Below, one piece after another: positions 44,798-53,773 of a stretch of DNA of 64,000 bases. A program made the position numbers and the translations under genes. The stretch is from Microbacterium yannicii (GTDB lineage Bacteria; Actinomycetota; Actinomycetes; Actinomycetales; Microbacteriaceae). The notes under the pieces are model-generated. The model searched no databases and was not told the DNA's origin. It saw only the letters and a program-made list of their open reading frames with translations. The first letter of the stretch is position 1; each line of letters opens with the position of its first letter. Location: contig NZ_JAMXMB010000031.1 of the NCBI RefSeq assembly GCF_024055635.1, positions 1-64,000 on the forward strand. The letters are read 5' to 3'.

Positions 44798-44836
44798 GGA
44801 CGCGACTCTAGCGGCGAGCGATCGAGATGCGATGGA

Positions 44837-44854
44837 CGGATGCCGCGGCATCCG
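44837..44854. repeat. Perfect 18-bp GGATGCC palindrome in a divergent promoter region
   Basis: CGGATGCCGCGGCATCCG lies between the divergent HAD and sulfatase genes, where no terminator is needed. It has no loop, so it is more like a protein-binding palindrome than a hairpin. Confidence 0.55.
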
Positions 44855-44911
44855 GTCTTCAATTCGCGACGGAAGTTTGACCCCAGCGCGCCACGCGGCC
44901 AGCATCGGAGC

Positions 44912-47263
44912 ATGGCCGACGTTCAGCGCAGCACCCTTCCCATCCCCGACCTCGCCTACACGGGCACGGTGACGTACGACGCGACCGACCCCGACACGCA
45001 CTACCCGCCGATCACCCCGATCCGACCGCCGGACGGTGCGCCGAACGTGCTGGTCGTGCTCATCGACGACACGGGATTCGGCGCGTCGAGCGCCTTCGGC
45101 GGACCGGTCCAGACGCCGACGTTCGAGAGGATCGCGGCGAAGGGGCTGAAGTACACGCGCTTCCACACCACGGCGCTGTGCTCACCGACCCGCGCGGCAC
45201 TGCTGAGCGGCCGAAACCACCACACCGTCGGCATGGGCGGCATCACCGAGATCGCGACGTCTGCCCCGGGTTACAGTTCGCTGCGTCCCAACAACTGCGC
45301 ACCGCTGGCCGAGACGCTGAAGCTCAACGGCTACAGCACGTCGCAGTTCGGCAAGTGTCACGAAGTGCCCGTGTGGGAATCGAGCCCGATGGGCCCGTTC
45401 GACCACTGGCCGACCCCGGGCAACGGCTTCGAGTACTTCTACGGCTTCATCGGCGGCGAGACCAACCAGTGGTATCCGGCGATCTACGAGAACACCTCGC
45501 CGGTGGAGCCGTGGGGCACCCCCGAAGAGGGCTACCACTTCATGGGCGACATGACCGACAAGGCGATCGGCTGGATGAAGCAGCGCAAGTCGCTCACGCC
45601 CGACAAGCCGTTCTTCACCTACTTCGCCCCGGGGGCCACGCACGCACCGCACCATGTGCCGGTGGAGTGGGCGGACAAGTACAAGGGCAAGTTCGATCAG
45701 GGCTGGGACGCGCTGCGTGAAGAGACGTTCGCCCGGCAGAAGGCCCTCGGCGTGGTCGCCGCCGACGCGGTGCTGACCGAGCGGAGCCCCGGCATCCCCG
45801 CATGGGACGAGATGAGTGCGGACCTTCATCCCGTCCTCGCCCGTGAGATGGAGGTGTACGCGGGGTACCTCGAGTACGCCGACCATCACGTCGGTCGCCT
45901 GATCGACTCGCTCGAGGAAATGGGCGAGCTCGAGAACACACTCGTCTACGTCATCATCGGCGACAACGGCGCCTCGGCCGAGGGCACTATGAAGGGCACG
46001 ACGAACGAGGGTTTCGTCATCAACCACATGGACGCGATGGAGGACGACGCCTACATGATCGCCCACAAGGACGAGCTGGGCACGCCGCAGTCGTACAACC
46101 ACTACGCGATCGGCTGGGCGCACGCGATGGATACGCCCTACCAGTGGACCAAGCAGGTCGCCAGCCACTGGGGCGGCACCCGCAACGGCACGATCGTGTC
46201 GTGGCCGAACGGCATCGCGGCCCGCGGCGAGGTACGCAATCAGTTCGCGCACGTGATCGACGTGGCCCCGACGGTGCTTGCGGCAGCCGGCATCCCTGAG
46301 CCGTCCGCGGTGAACGGCGTGACGCAGCGTCCCTACGAGGGCACGCCGATGAACTACTCCTTCGACGACGGCGACGCCGAAGAGCGCCACACCACGCAGT
46401 ACTTCGAGATGCTCGGCAACCGTGCCATCTTCCACAAGGGCTGGGTCGCGTGCGCGAAGCACAAGGACCCGTGGCTGGGGTCCTCACACGGCCTCGATGA
46501 GGACGTCTGGGAGCTCTACAACGTCGAGGAGGACTGGACGCAGTCGCACGACCTCGCGGCGGAGCATCCCGACAAGCTTGCCGAGCTGCAGCGGCTTTTC
46601 CTGATCCAGGCCGCGCGCTTCAGCGTGCTGCCGATCGACATCCGCTCGGCGGAGCGCTTCAACTCGGAGATCGCCGGACGGCCCGAGCTCGTGAAGGGCA
46701 CGTCGCAGACGCTGTACACCGGGATGAAGCGACTGAGCGAGAACTCGGTGATCAACCTGAAGAACAAGTCGTTCACGATTACGGCGTCGATCACCGTCCC
46801 GGATGCCGGTGCCGAAGGAGTGCTGATCGCCCAGGGCGGCTCGTACGGCGGCTGGAGCTTCTACGCCCACGAAGGCGGCTTGCGCTTCGCGTACAACATC
46901 CTCGGCATCAAGACCGACGTCGTGTCGGGCGATGCGAAGCTCGGCGCCGGGGAGCATGAGGTGCGCGCCCACTTCGCCTACGCGGGCGGAGGCGTCGGAA
47001 AGGGCGGCACAGTCTCGATCTACGACGGCGACGACCTCGTCGCCGAAGGGCAGATCGAACGCACCCTCCCGTTCATGTACTCGATGGATGAGACGGTCGA
47101 CATCGGCGAGGACGTGGCCTCGCCGGTATCGCCGGACTACGGTCCCCGCGACAATGGATTCACCGGTTCGATCGGCTGGGTGAGGCTGGACGCCGGCGAC
47201 GACGACCACTCGCATCACGCCGACCCTGATCACCTCATGACGATCGCGATGACCCGGCAGTAG
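44912..47263 (+). CDS. Arylsulfatase (type I, formylglycine-dependent)
   Basis: This 783-residue sulfatase has the metal-binding LIDDTGFGASSAFGG, the modification site C90-SPTR in HTTALCSPTRAALLSGR, and IIGDNGASAEGT. A C-terminal region (about 600-780) resembles a concanavalin/laminin-G-like beta sandwich (LKNKSFTITASITVPD). No signal peptide is seen, so it is either cytoplasmic or exported by an unusual route. It resembles the large PAS-type arylsulfatases. The upstream CAGCAT is 6 nt from the ATG. The formylglycine-generating enzyme upstream should activate it. Confidence 0.93.
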   Translation: MADVQRSTLPIPDLAYTGTVTYDATDPDTHYPPITPIRPPDGAPNVLVVLIDDTGFGASSAFGGPVQTPTFERIAAKGLKYTRFHTTALCSPTRAALLSGRNHHTVGMGGITEIATSAPGYSSLRPNNCAPLAETLKLNGYSTSQFGKCHEVPVWESSPMGPFDHWPTPGNGFEYFYGFIGGETNQWYPAIYENTSPVEPWGTPEEGYHFMGDMTDKAIGWMKQRKSLTPDKPFFTYFAPGATHAPHHVPVEWADKYKGKFDQGWDALREETFARQKALGVVAADAVLTERSPGIPAWDEMSADLHPVLAREMEVYAGYLEYADHHVGRLIDSLEEMGELENTLVYVIIGDNGASAEGTMKGTTNEGFVINHMDAMEDDAYMIAHKDELGTPQSYNHYAIGWAHAMDTPYQWTKQVASHWGGTRNGTIVSWPNGIAARGEVRNQFAHVIDVAPTVLAAAGIPEPSAVNGVTQRPYEGTPMNYSFDDGDAEERHTTQYFEMLGNRAIFHKGWVACAKHKDPWLGSSHGLDEDVWELYNVEEDWTQSHDLAAEHPDKLAELQRLFLIQAARFSVLPIDIRSAERFNSEIAGRPELVKGTSQTLYTGMKRLSENSVINLKNKSFTITASITVPDAGAEGVLIAQGGSYGGWSFYAHEGGLRFAYNILGIKTDVVSGDAKLGAGEHEVRAHFAYAGGGVGKGGTVSIYDGDDLVAEGQIERTLPFMYSMDETVDIGEDVASPVSPDYGPRDNGFTGSIGWVRLDAGDDDHSHHADPDHLMTIAMTRQ

Positions 47264-47282
47264 CAGAGACGGCGAGACGACT

Positions 47283-47310
47283 GGGGACGGATGCCGCGGC
47301 ATCCGTCCCC
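47283..47310 (+). terminator. Intrinsic terminator after arylsulfatase
   Basis: GGGGACGGATGCCG and its exact complement make a perfect 28-bp palindrome, followed by TTTTC. It is the only member of the GGATGCC hairpin family in this window with a clear T-tract, 19 bp after the stop codon. Confidence 0.85.
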
Positions 47311-47364
47311 TTTTCATGCGAGCAGGACTACGTGCCGGGGCGGGTGGCAGTGCACACTTAGCCC

Positions 47365-48960
47365 GTGGACTCCACTTTCCTCGCCAACCTGTCCTGGTCC
47401 CTCGCGGTGCTCGTGCACGCCGCGATCGTCATCACCGCCCTCATCGTGATCCCGCGCGGGCGCAAGCCGACGGCGGCGATGGCGTGGATCCTGCTGATCG
47501 TGGTCCTGCCCGGTGTGGGTGTGGTGCTGTATCTCGTCATCGGAAGCGTGCGCCTTCCGGCGAAGCGGCGGGCCGAGCAGGCACGCATCGATGCGATCAT
47601 CCGCGACAGGGTGCAGGCGAACGGGCTCGAGGAGACCGCGGCCGAGGCCGACTGGCCGCGGTGGTTCCAGCGTGTCGTGCAGCAGAACGAGAACCTGACC
47701 GCCCTCCCCGCCTCGTGGGGCAACAGTGCCTCGCTGTACGGCGACTACCAGGCTTCGATCGACGCGATGGCGGCCGAGATCGACACGGCCGAGCGCTTCG
47801 TGCACGTCGAGTTCTTCATCGTCGCGTGGGACGACACGACGCGTGGCTTCTTCGCCGCCATGGAGCGCGCAGTCGCACGCGGCGTCACGGTGCGCCTGCT
47901 CGCCGACTACGTGTCGACGCGACGCCTCGGCAATTGCAAGGCGACGCTCGCCGAGCTCGACCGCATCGGCGTGACGTGGGCCTGGATGCTGCCGGTCATG
48001 CCCTTCAAGGGCAAGTACCAGCGCCCGGACCTGCGCAACCACCGCAAGATCGTCGTCGTGGACGGCCTCGTCGCCTTCATGGGCTCGCAGAACCTCGTCT
48101 CACGTGACTACGACTCCGAGAAGAACATCAAGCGGGGCCTGAAGTGGCAGGAGCTCATGACGCGCCTGACCGGCCCGGTGGTGGCCTCGGTCAACGCCGT
48201 GTTCCTGTCGGACTGGCTCATCGAGACCGGCGACGACCTGTCTGCGACGGAGCAGCTCTCCCCCGCCGCGATCGGGGCGGGGGAGACAGCGGCCGGCGGT
48301 GTGACGCCGGGCGCGGCCGCGGGTGGTGCTACGGCAGGTGCGCTTACAGGTGGGAGCCCGGCGGCTGCGGCTTCCGCGGCGGCCGCCACCGCGGCGAGCG
48401 ATTACGACGGGCTGCTGTGTCAGGTGGTGCCGAGCGGGCCCGGCTACGACACCGAGAACAACCTGCGTCTCTTCCTGTCGCTCATCTACGGCGCGACGGA
48501 GAAGGTCATTCTGACGAGCCCCTACTTCGTGCCCGACGAGGCGATGGTCTACGCGATCACGAGCGCATGTCAGCGAGGGCTGGAGGTGCAGCTGTTCGTC
48601 TCCGAGATCGGCGACCAGTTCATGGTCTGGCACGCGCAGCGCTCGTACTACACCGCGCTGCTCGAGGCGGGCGTCCGCATCTTCCTCTACCCGGCGCCGT
48701 TCATCCTGCATTCGAAGCACTTCTCGATCGACGACGATGTCGCCGTGATCGGCTCGAGCAACATGGACATCCGCTCGTTCAGCCTCAACAGCGAGGTGTC
48801 GCTGATGGTCTGCGGCGCGTCGTTCGTCGCCGGCATGCGCGAAGTCGAGCAGGGGTACCGCGACGCCGGCCGCGAGCTGACGCTCGAGGAGTGGCGGCGC
48901 GAGCCCGCCAAGGCGACGTTCCTCGACGGCCTCATGCGCCTCACCTCTGCCCTCAACTAG
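47365..48960 (+). CDS. cls: Cardiolipin synthase (phospholipase D family)
   Basis: This 531-residue enzyme makes cardiolipin from two phosphatidylglycerols at the membrane. It has two N-terminal helices (about 5-62), the first HKD motif at H226 (HRKIVVVDG) and the second at H449 (HSKHFSIDDD). An Ala/Gly-rich insert of about 55 residues (about 295-350) separates the halves and is not typical of the family. It starts with GTG; CACACT lies 6 nt upstream. It stands alone. Confidence 0.92.
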   Translation: MDSTFLANLSWSLAVLVHAAIVITALIVIPRGRKPTAAMAWILLIVVLPGVGVVLYLVIGSVRLPAKRRAEQARIDAIIRDRVQANGLEETAAEADWPRWFQRVVQQNENLTALPASWGNSASLYGDYQASIDAMAAEIDTAERFVHVEFFIVAWDDTTRGFFAAMERAVARGVTVRLLADYVSTRRLGNCKATLAELDRIGVTWAWMLPVMPFKGKYQRPDLRNHRKIVVVDGLVAFMGSQNLVSRDYDSEKNIKRGLKWQELMTRLTGPVVASVNAVFLSDWLIETGDDLSATEQLSPAAIGAGETAAGGVTPGAAAGGATAGALTGGSPAAAASAAAATAASDYDGLLCQVVPSGPGYDTENNLRLFLSLIYGATEKVILTSPYFVPDEAMVYAITSACQRGLEVQLFVSEIGDQFMVWHAQRSYYTALLEAGVRIFLYPAPFILHSKHFSIDDDVAVIGSSNMDIRSFSLNSEVSLMVCGASFVAGMREVEQGYRDAGRELTLEEWRREPAKATFLDGLMRLTSALN

Positions 48961-49203
48961 CGAGCGAAACGGACGCCGCGGCCCCCGGCATCCGTCCGCC
49001 CCAACCGAACGCGGCAACCCCTCGTCGAGACAAGGGAATCGCGCCGATACCGAGGGCGACGTCCACTGTCTCGGCACGAGTCCCCAGGCTCGATGTCTGC
49101 TCGGGTCCTCCACAGAGGTGTGAGACGCCGGCGAGGGGCATGTTGTCCACATCCGGCCACGATCAGCAGCATGCCGGGGCGATCGGGGGCACAGGCTCGG
49201 AAC
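48961..49203. repeat. Degenerate copy of the CGAGACCGGGG repeat and a weak GGATGCC hairpin
   Basis: CGGACGCCGCGG and CCGGCATCCGTCCG (48970-48998) form an imperfect hairpin after cls. From 49019 to 49120 the sequence aligns, with many changes, to the repeat unit that fills 50340-51150 on the other side of the next gene. Confidence 0.6.
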
Positions 49204-50169
49204 ATGACGGCCGAACTTCCCGCCACGCTGCTGTTGCACGGCGAGTTGCCGTTTCACGCCGTGCGACGGGATCGGGACAGCCGACTGCATCGCATCCGCG
49301 CGGGCGTCTACCTCCCCGCAGATGTCTGGGCCGAACTGGAGCCCTGGGAGCGGTATCGCATGCGCGTGCTCGCCGTCGCCCGCGCGTGGAAGACGCCGGT
49401 GTTCTGCCTCGAGTCGGCAGCAGTGCTGCAAGGGCTCCCGATCTTCGGCGAGCCGACGCACATCCACGTGCTGAGCACCGGCGGCAGGTCGTGGTGCGAA
49501 GGGGATGTGATCGTGCACGGTCACGCGGATGCCCGTGAACTGACGGATGCCGGGGGCCTGAGCGTCACGTCCGTCGCCGATACGGCGGTCGATCTGGCTC
49601 GTGCGCTCCCACCGGCCTTCGCGCTCGCGGTCGTGGATACGGCCGCCCGCATCCTCCGAGCGGGTGGCGTCGCGCTCGATGTGAGTGAACGCGGTCGTTC
49701 CCAGTCGAATCGGCGGGGTGTGCGACAACTGGACTGGGTGCAGGCGCGCGCGACCGCGCAGTCCGAATCGCCGGGTGAATCGGTGAGCAGGGCGGTCATC
49801 GAATGGCTGGGCTACGAACAGCCGGAACTGCAGCGCGAGTTCTCGTACGAAGGCGTGATCGACCGTTCGGACTTCTACTGGCGTCGCCTGCGGATCATCG
49901 GCGAGTCCGACGGTTATGGAAAGTACGACGCCGACGACCCCGCCGCGATGAAAGACCACTGCGTGCGCGAGAAGAAACGCGAGGACCGCCTGCGACGGCA
50001 CGAGGGCGGCTTCGCCCGCTGGGACTGGGGTGACACGATGAAGTTCGGGCAGCTCGACGGCAAGCTGCGCGATGCCGGTCTGACGCCGCTGTACCCCCGA
50101 CAGCCGTGGTTGCTGGGCACTCTGGGCCGGAACCCCCGGTCGTTCGCGAGGCCTACCGCATCGTCGTAG
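49204..50169 (+). CDS. AbiEi-like/PD-(D/E)xK endonuclease-like protein
   Basis: This 321-residue protein has an N-terminal half like actinobacterial AbiEi-type antitoxin/regulator proteins (RIRAGVYLPADVWAELEPWERYRMRVLAVAR) and a C-terminal half with a nuclease-like core: D223-FYW, then E234-SD236-GYGK240-Y and VREKKREDRLRR, which fit a PD-(D/E)xK or Vsr-like fold. The function is unknown; such stand-alone genes are frequent in this bacterial family. The start at 49204 was chosen from the conserved N terminus. Related noncoding repeats flank the gene on both sides. Confidence 0.75.
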   Translation: MTAELPATLLLHGELPFHAVRRDRDSRLHRIRAGVYLPADVWAELEPWERYRMRVLAVARAWKTPVFCLESAAVLQGLPIFGEPTHIHVLSTGGRSWCEGDVIVHGHADARELTDAGGLSVTSVADTAVDLARALPPAFALAVVDTAARILRAGGVALDVSERGRSQSNRRGVRQLDWVQARATAQSESPGESVSRAVIEWLGYEQPELQREFSYEGVIDRSDFYWRRLRIIGESDGYGKYDADDPAAMKDHCVREKKREDRLRRHEGGFARWDWGDTMKFGQLDGKLRDAGLTPLYPRQPWLLGTLGRNPRSFARPTASS

Positions 50170-51160
50170 CGTTCCCGTCGGTCCTGACCGGAGCACCCTC
50201 CCTTCGCCGTCCGACCGCCGGCGAGGCGACGGGCGACGGGCCGACGGGTCGACGTTCGCCGCGGCGTTCCGGCGCGAGCGACGCGAGGCGGCATCGCGAC
50301 CGGCATCCGCGGACGCCGAGGTCCGGGTTTGGCCTCGTCGAGACCGGCGTGGCCCCTTGACCCGGGGGTTCCCACCGAGACCGGCGTGGCCCGCCCGAAC
50401 GAGGGTTGCCCGGCGAGACCTGGGGGTACACGCCGAGGCCAGCGGCCGTTCGCCGAGAGCGGGGTGCAACCGAGCCGACGATTTCGCTCGCCGAGACAGG
50501 GGATCCTCGCCGAGACCTGGGACCCGTTCGCCGAGACCGGGGAATCCCGGCGAGACCGGGGGCGACGCCCCGCGTTTCGCGAAGAATCCCCTGTCTCGGC
50601 GAATTCGGCGGGCGACCGCCCCGTGGACGCCCACGGCTTCGCCGGCCTGAGGCATCGCGCCGCGGCCAGGAGGCCGTCCGGCGAGACCCCGGCCGTCGCC
50701 GAGACAGGGGATCGCCGCCCAGACCTGGGATCCGTTCGCCGAGACTGGGGAATCCCGTCGAGACCGGGGGCGACGCCCCGCGTCTCGTGAAGATTCCCCG
50801 GTCTCGCCGAAATCGGTGGGCGACCGACGCGTGGACGCCGACGGCTTCGCCCGCCTGAGGATTCGCGTCATGGCCAGAAGGCCGTCCGGCGAGACCGGAC
50901 CCTCGCCGAGACAGGGGATCCCCGCCGAGACCTGGAATCCTTTCGCCGAGACTGGGGAATCCCGGCGAGACCGGGGGCGATACCCGGCGTTTCACGAGGA
51001 ATCCCCTGTCTCGCCGAATTCGGTGGTGACCGGACGCGAGCCGCGGAGACCGGGGATCCGTTCGCTGAGACAGGGGACTCTCGCCGAGACCGGGGGCGAC
51101 GCCCCGCGTTTCGCGAGAAATCCCCGGTCTCGCCGGAAGCGACGGACGCCCGAGTAAGAC
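50170..51160. repeat. 1-kb field of CGCCGAGACCGGGG repeats
   Basis: There is no supported gene here. A unit of about 207 bp containing CGAGACCGGGGGCGACGCCC recurs with markers near 50551, 50759, 50966 and, shortened, 51085. Inside each unit the core GCCGAGAC(A/C)GGGGATC alternates with its complement GATTCCCCGGTCTCGCC, giving many inverted pairs. The field ends at a GGATGCC hairpin. Long frames through it exist because repeat lengths are near multiples of three; they are not genes. Confidence 0.8.
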
Positions 51161-51184
51161 GGATGCCGCGGGGCGCGGCATCCG
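51160..51184 (-). terminator. GGATGCC-type terminator after AI-2E gene
   Basis: CGGATGCCGCG (51160-51170) pairs with CGCGGCATCCG (51174-51184) around a short loop, 17 bp after the AI-2E transporter stop on the minus strand. Confidence 0.65.
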
Positions 51185-51201
51185 CTCGTGCAGGGTCGGG
51201 A

Positions 51202-52329
51202 TCAGACCTTGAGGTCCTGACGGGGGACGACGACCTCGCGGATGATCAGCAGAAGCGATGCCATCACCGGGAGCGCGACCAGGACGCCGACGACGCCGGC
51301 CAGCGCTCCGCCGGCGAGGGCCCCGATCAGCACCAGCGCGGCGGGGATCGCGATCGCCTTGTTCATGACACGGGGGCTGATGACGTACGACTCCAGCTGG
51401 ATGTAGATCAGGTAGGCGATGAAGAAGATGAGGGCCTGGGTCGGGCTGCTGAACAGCGCCACGATCGAGGCGAAGATCCAGAAGATCACCGACCCGAACA
51501 GCGGGATCAGCGTGATGACGAACGCGATCACGGCCATGAGCGCGGGGAAGGGCAGTCCGATCGCCACGTGCAGGAGGAAGACGGCCGCAGCGTTGAGGGA
51601 CGAGAGGATCACCGAGCCGATCAGCGCGCTGCCCACGGAGCCCGTGATGCGCTCCGTCAGGTCCGCCAGGCGGACGCGGCTGTGTGCCGGCGCGAGGGCG
51701 TAGAGGGCCTGCTTGGCCGCCGAGAGCGAGGCGAGGAAGTACAGCGTGAGGGCGATCACGACGAAGCTCGCAGAGATGCCGGCCACGAAGCCCACGCCCA
51801 CCGCCAGCACGCCCCCGCCGAGCATCGCGATGGTGGACGGGGTCGAGATCCAGTCCGCCAGCTGGCCCATGCCTGCCACGATCGCCGCCTGCCCGTCGGG
51901 CGTGAGCTGGGCGAACCAGTCCGACTGCGGGATGTTCTCGATGCCCTCGGGGATCGCCTCCACGAGCTGCACGATCTGCGCGATGACGGGCGGCAGCACG
52001 AAGACGAAGAACGCGACCGCGACGAGCGCGAACCCGCAGAACACGATGGCGATGCCGGCGCCGCGCTTGACCTTGTGCCGCTCGAGCATCCGCACGATCG
52101 GGTCGAGCCCGAGGGCGAGGAACATCGCCAGGACGATGTAGACGAGGATCGTCGAGATCGAACCGATGGCCGAACCCAGCACGAGCGCTGCGAGAACCCC
52201 GATCGTCACGAGGAACCCCGTGCCCAGCGGATGCTCGAGTGCGGCGAGCACGCTGGAGAAGCGCCGCGGACGCTCTGCGACGACCAGAGGCACCACGTCG
52301 GGGCCGGGTCGCTCGGGTACGTCCGTCAT
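51202..52329 (-). CDS. AI-2E family transporter
   Basis: This 375-residue protein has about eight membrane helices of the AI-2E (YdiK/PerM-like) family: ILVYIVLAMFLALGLDPIVRMLERHKVKRG, the long external part before GLPFPALMAVIAFVITLIPLFGSVI, and the closing PAALVLIGALAGGALAGVVGVLVALPVMA. The family exports small molecules or acts as Na+/H+ antiporters; the substrate is unknown. CATCAT lies 6 nt before the ATG. A second family member is at 57240-58334. Confidence 0.9.
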   Translation of the reverse strand: MTDVPERPGPDVVPLVVAERPRRFSSVLAALEHPLGTGFLVTIGVLAALVLGSAIGSISTILVYIVLAMFLALGLDPIVRMLERHKVKRGAGIAIVFCGFALVAVAFFVFVLPPVIAQIVQLVEAIPEGIENIPQSDWFAQLTPDGQAAIVAGMGQLADWISTPSTIAMLGGGVLAVGVGFVAGISASFVVIALTLYFLASLSAAKQALYALAPAHSRVRLADLTERITGSVGSALIGSVILSSLNAAAVFLLHVAIGLPFPALMAVIAFVITLIPLFGSVIFWIFASIVALFSSPTQALIFFIAYLIYIQLESYVISPRVMNKAIAIPAALVLIGALAGGALAGVVGVLVALPVMASLLLIIREVVVPRQDLKV

Positions 52330-52483
52330 GGGAACATGATGCCGCCAACCCGCCATGAAATCATCCACTTTGCGTCATGTCTCTGCGGCGTGTTTGGCGG
52401 TAGTCTCCCGACCAGAGCACCGCGAGGGACGCGGTGCGACAACTTCACAACGGCGGTCGAGACCGTCGAGAAAGCTGGTATCC

Positions 52484-52870
52484 ATGGGCGGCTTCTGGGA
52501 TTTCATCGCCTGGATGTTCTGGATCTTCGTGTTCGTCGCGTACCTGATGGTGATCTTCTCGATCATCGGCGACCTCTTCCGCGACGACAAGCTCAGCGGA
52601 TGGCTGAAGGCCGTCTGGATCCTCTTCCTGATCTTCGTGCCGTTCCTCACCGCGCTGGTGTATCTGATCGCGCGCGGGAACGGGATGCAGAAGCGCTCGA
52701 TCGCGCAGGCACAGGAGCTGCGCTCGGCTCAGGACGCGTACATCCGCCAGACCGCAGGCGCAGGAGCGAGCGCCGCCGACGACATCGCCAAGGCGAAGAC
52801 GCTGCTCGACTCGGGTGCCATCACCCAGGCCGAGTTCGACGGACTGAAGGCAAAGGCGCTGGCGGGCTGA
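52484..52870 (+). CDS. PLDc_N/SHOCT-domain membrane protein
   Basis: This 128-residue protein has two N-terminal helices of the phospholipase-D-nuclease N-terminal type (WDFIAWMFWIFVFVAYLMVIFSI; WILFLIFVPFLTALVYLIARG) and a C-terminal SHOCT domain (DDIAKAKTLLDSGAITQAEFDGLKAKAL). SHOCT domains are short oligomerisation units. It heads a three-gene operon with the DUF6325-like and a second SHOCT protein. A TAGTCT near 52405 could serve as its -10. Confidence 0.85.
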   Translation: MGGFWDFIAWMFWIFVFVAYLMVIFSIIGDLFRDDKLSGWLKAVWILFLIFVPFLTALVYLIARGNGMQKRSIAQAQELRSAQDAYIRQTAGAGASAADDIAKAKTLLDSGAITQAEFDGLKAKALAG

Positions 52871-52893
52871 CCGCCACCGGACAGGGAGAAGAC

Positions 52894-53310
52894 ATGACGA
52901 CCTTCGACTACGGCCCCATCGAGTTCTATGCGATCGCCTTCGAGGGCGACCGACCGGGGCCCGCGGTGCTCCAGGCGATCGACGACCTCGTCGCCTCGGG
53001 CACGGTCAATGTGCTGGACCTCGTCTTCGCGCGGCGATCGCCGGAGGGCGAGCTCGAGATCCTCGAGCTCTCCGACACGGTCGACGACGGCGCGCCCTCG
53101 CTCGACCTCGCGGGACTCGCAGGACAGGACGACATCCTGTTCCTCGCCGAGAACCTCGAGGCCGGTTCGTCGGCAGCGATCCTGGTGATCGAACTGCTGT
53201 GGGCGAAGGCGTTCGCGTCGGCGCTCTACGACGCAGGCGGCGCCGTCATCGCGCGGGAAGGCATTCCCGCACCGATCGTGAACGCGTTCCTCTCCGAGAA
53301 CGCCGACTGA
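52894..53310 (+). CDS. DUF6325-like protein
   Basis: This 138-residue acidic protein matches the DUF6325 (DUF1269-like) pattern: FDYGPIEFYAIAFEGDRPGPAVLQAIDDLVASGTVNVLDLVFARR, a middle acidic part and AAILVIELLWAKAFASALYDAGG near the end. Its function is unknown, but it is typically found with SHOCT membrane proteins as here. The start follows ACAGGGAGAAGAC. It is the middle gene of the three-gene operon. Confidence 0.85.
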   Translation: MTTFDYGPIEFYAIAFEGDRPGPAVLQAIDDLVASGTVNVLDLVFARRSPEGELEILELSDTVDDGAPSLDLAGLAGQDDILFLAENLEAGSSAAILVIELLWAKAFASALYDAGGAVIAREGIPAPIVNAFLSENAD

Positions 53311-53321
53311 AGGAGGAAGAC

Positions 53322-53684
53322 ATGCCACTGAGAAGAATGGGTCGGCCCGGTCTCATCGGAATGGCCGCCCGGACCGCCGTCGTCGCCGGCACGGCCACCG
53401 CCGTATCGGGCAGCGTCTCGCGGCACCAGCAGGAGAAGGCCTACAACGCCCAGGAGCAGCAGGCGTACGAGGCGCAGCAGCAGCAGGCCGCCATGGATGC
53501 CGCCGCCGCGCAGGCTGTGGCGAACGCACAAGCTGCACAGGCGGCTCCGGCGGCTCCCGCCGCGCCCGCCGCTTCGGCAGCCGACGACATGATGGCCAAG
53601 ATCACGCAGCTCGCTCAGCTGCACGCGCAAGGCATCCTCTCGGACGAGGAGTTCGCCGCCGCCAAGGCCAAGCTGCTGTCCTGA
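53322..53684 (+). CDS. SHOCT-domain protein with Gln/Ala-rich linker
   Basis: This 120-residue protein has a short hydrophobic start (LIGMAARTAVVAGTATAV), a Gln/Ala-rich low-complexity linker (about 35-85) and a C-terminal SHOCT domain (ITQLAQLHAQGILSDEEFAAAKAKLL). It ends the operon with the DUF6325-like gene, 11 bp after it, and has a strong AAGGAGGAAGAC site. It is probably an envelope-associated scaffold of unknown role. Confidence 0.83.
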   Translation: MPLRRMGRPGLIGMAARTAVVAGTATAVSGSVSRHQQEKAYNAQEQQAYEAQQQQAAMDAAAAQAVANAQAAQAAPAAPAAPAASAADDMMAKITQLAQLHAQGILSDEEFAAAKAKLLS

Positions 53685-53773
53685 CGGCCGCTTCGCACGA
53701 TGAGGGCCGCGTCCATCCGGACGCGGCCCTCATTCCGTCTTCGCCCGGTCCGCCGTCGTCAGCGACAGCCCCG

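Noticed and set aside
47283..47310. Operator for a repressor at the perfect 28-bp palindrome
   Set aside because: Position 19 bp after a stop codon and the following TTTT fit an intrinsic terminator better.
48100..50871. Minus-strand open frame of 923 codons across cls, the AbiEi-like gene and the repeat field
   Set aside because: It is the reverse of real genes, continued through tandem repeats; there is no domain and no ribosome site.
50340..51150. Possible CRISPR array or rRNA-like structured locus
   Set aside because: Unit length is about 207 bp with repeated content throughout, not short repeats with unique spacers, and no rRNA core sequences were recognised.
50153..52348. 731-codon minus-strand frame over the repeat field and AI-2E gene
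   Set aside because: It is a shifted frame of the AI-2E gene joined to repeats; the peptide is repeat-derived (RDRG/SRRT-type).
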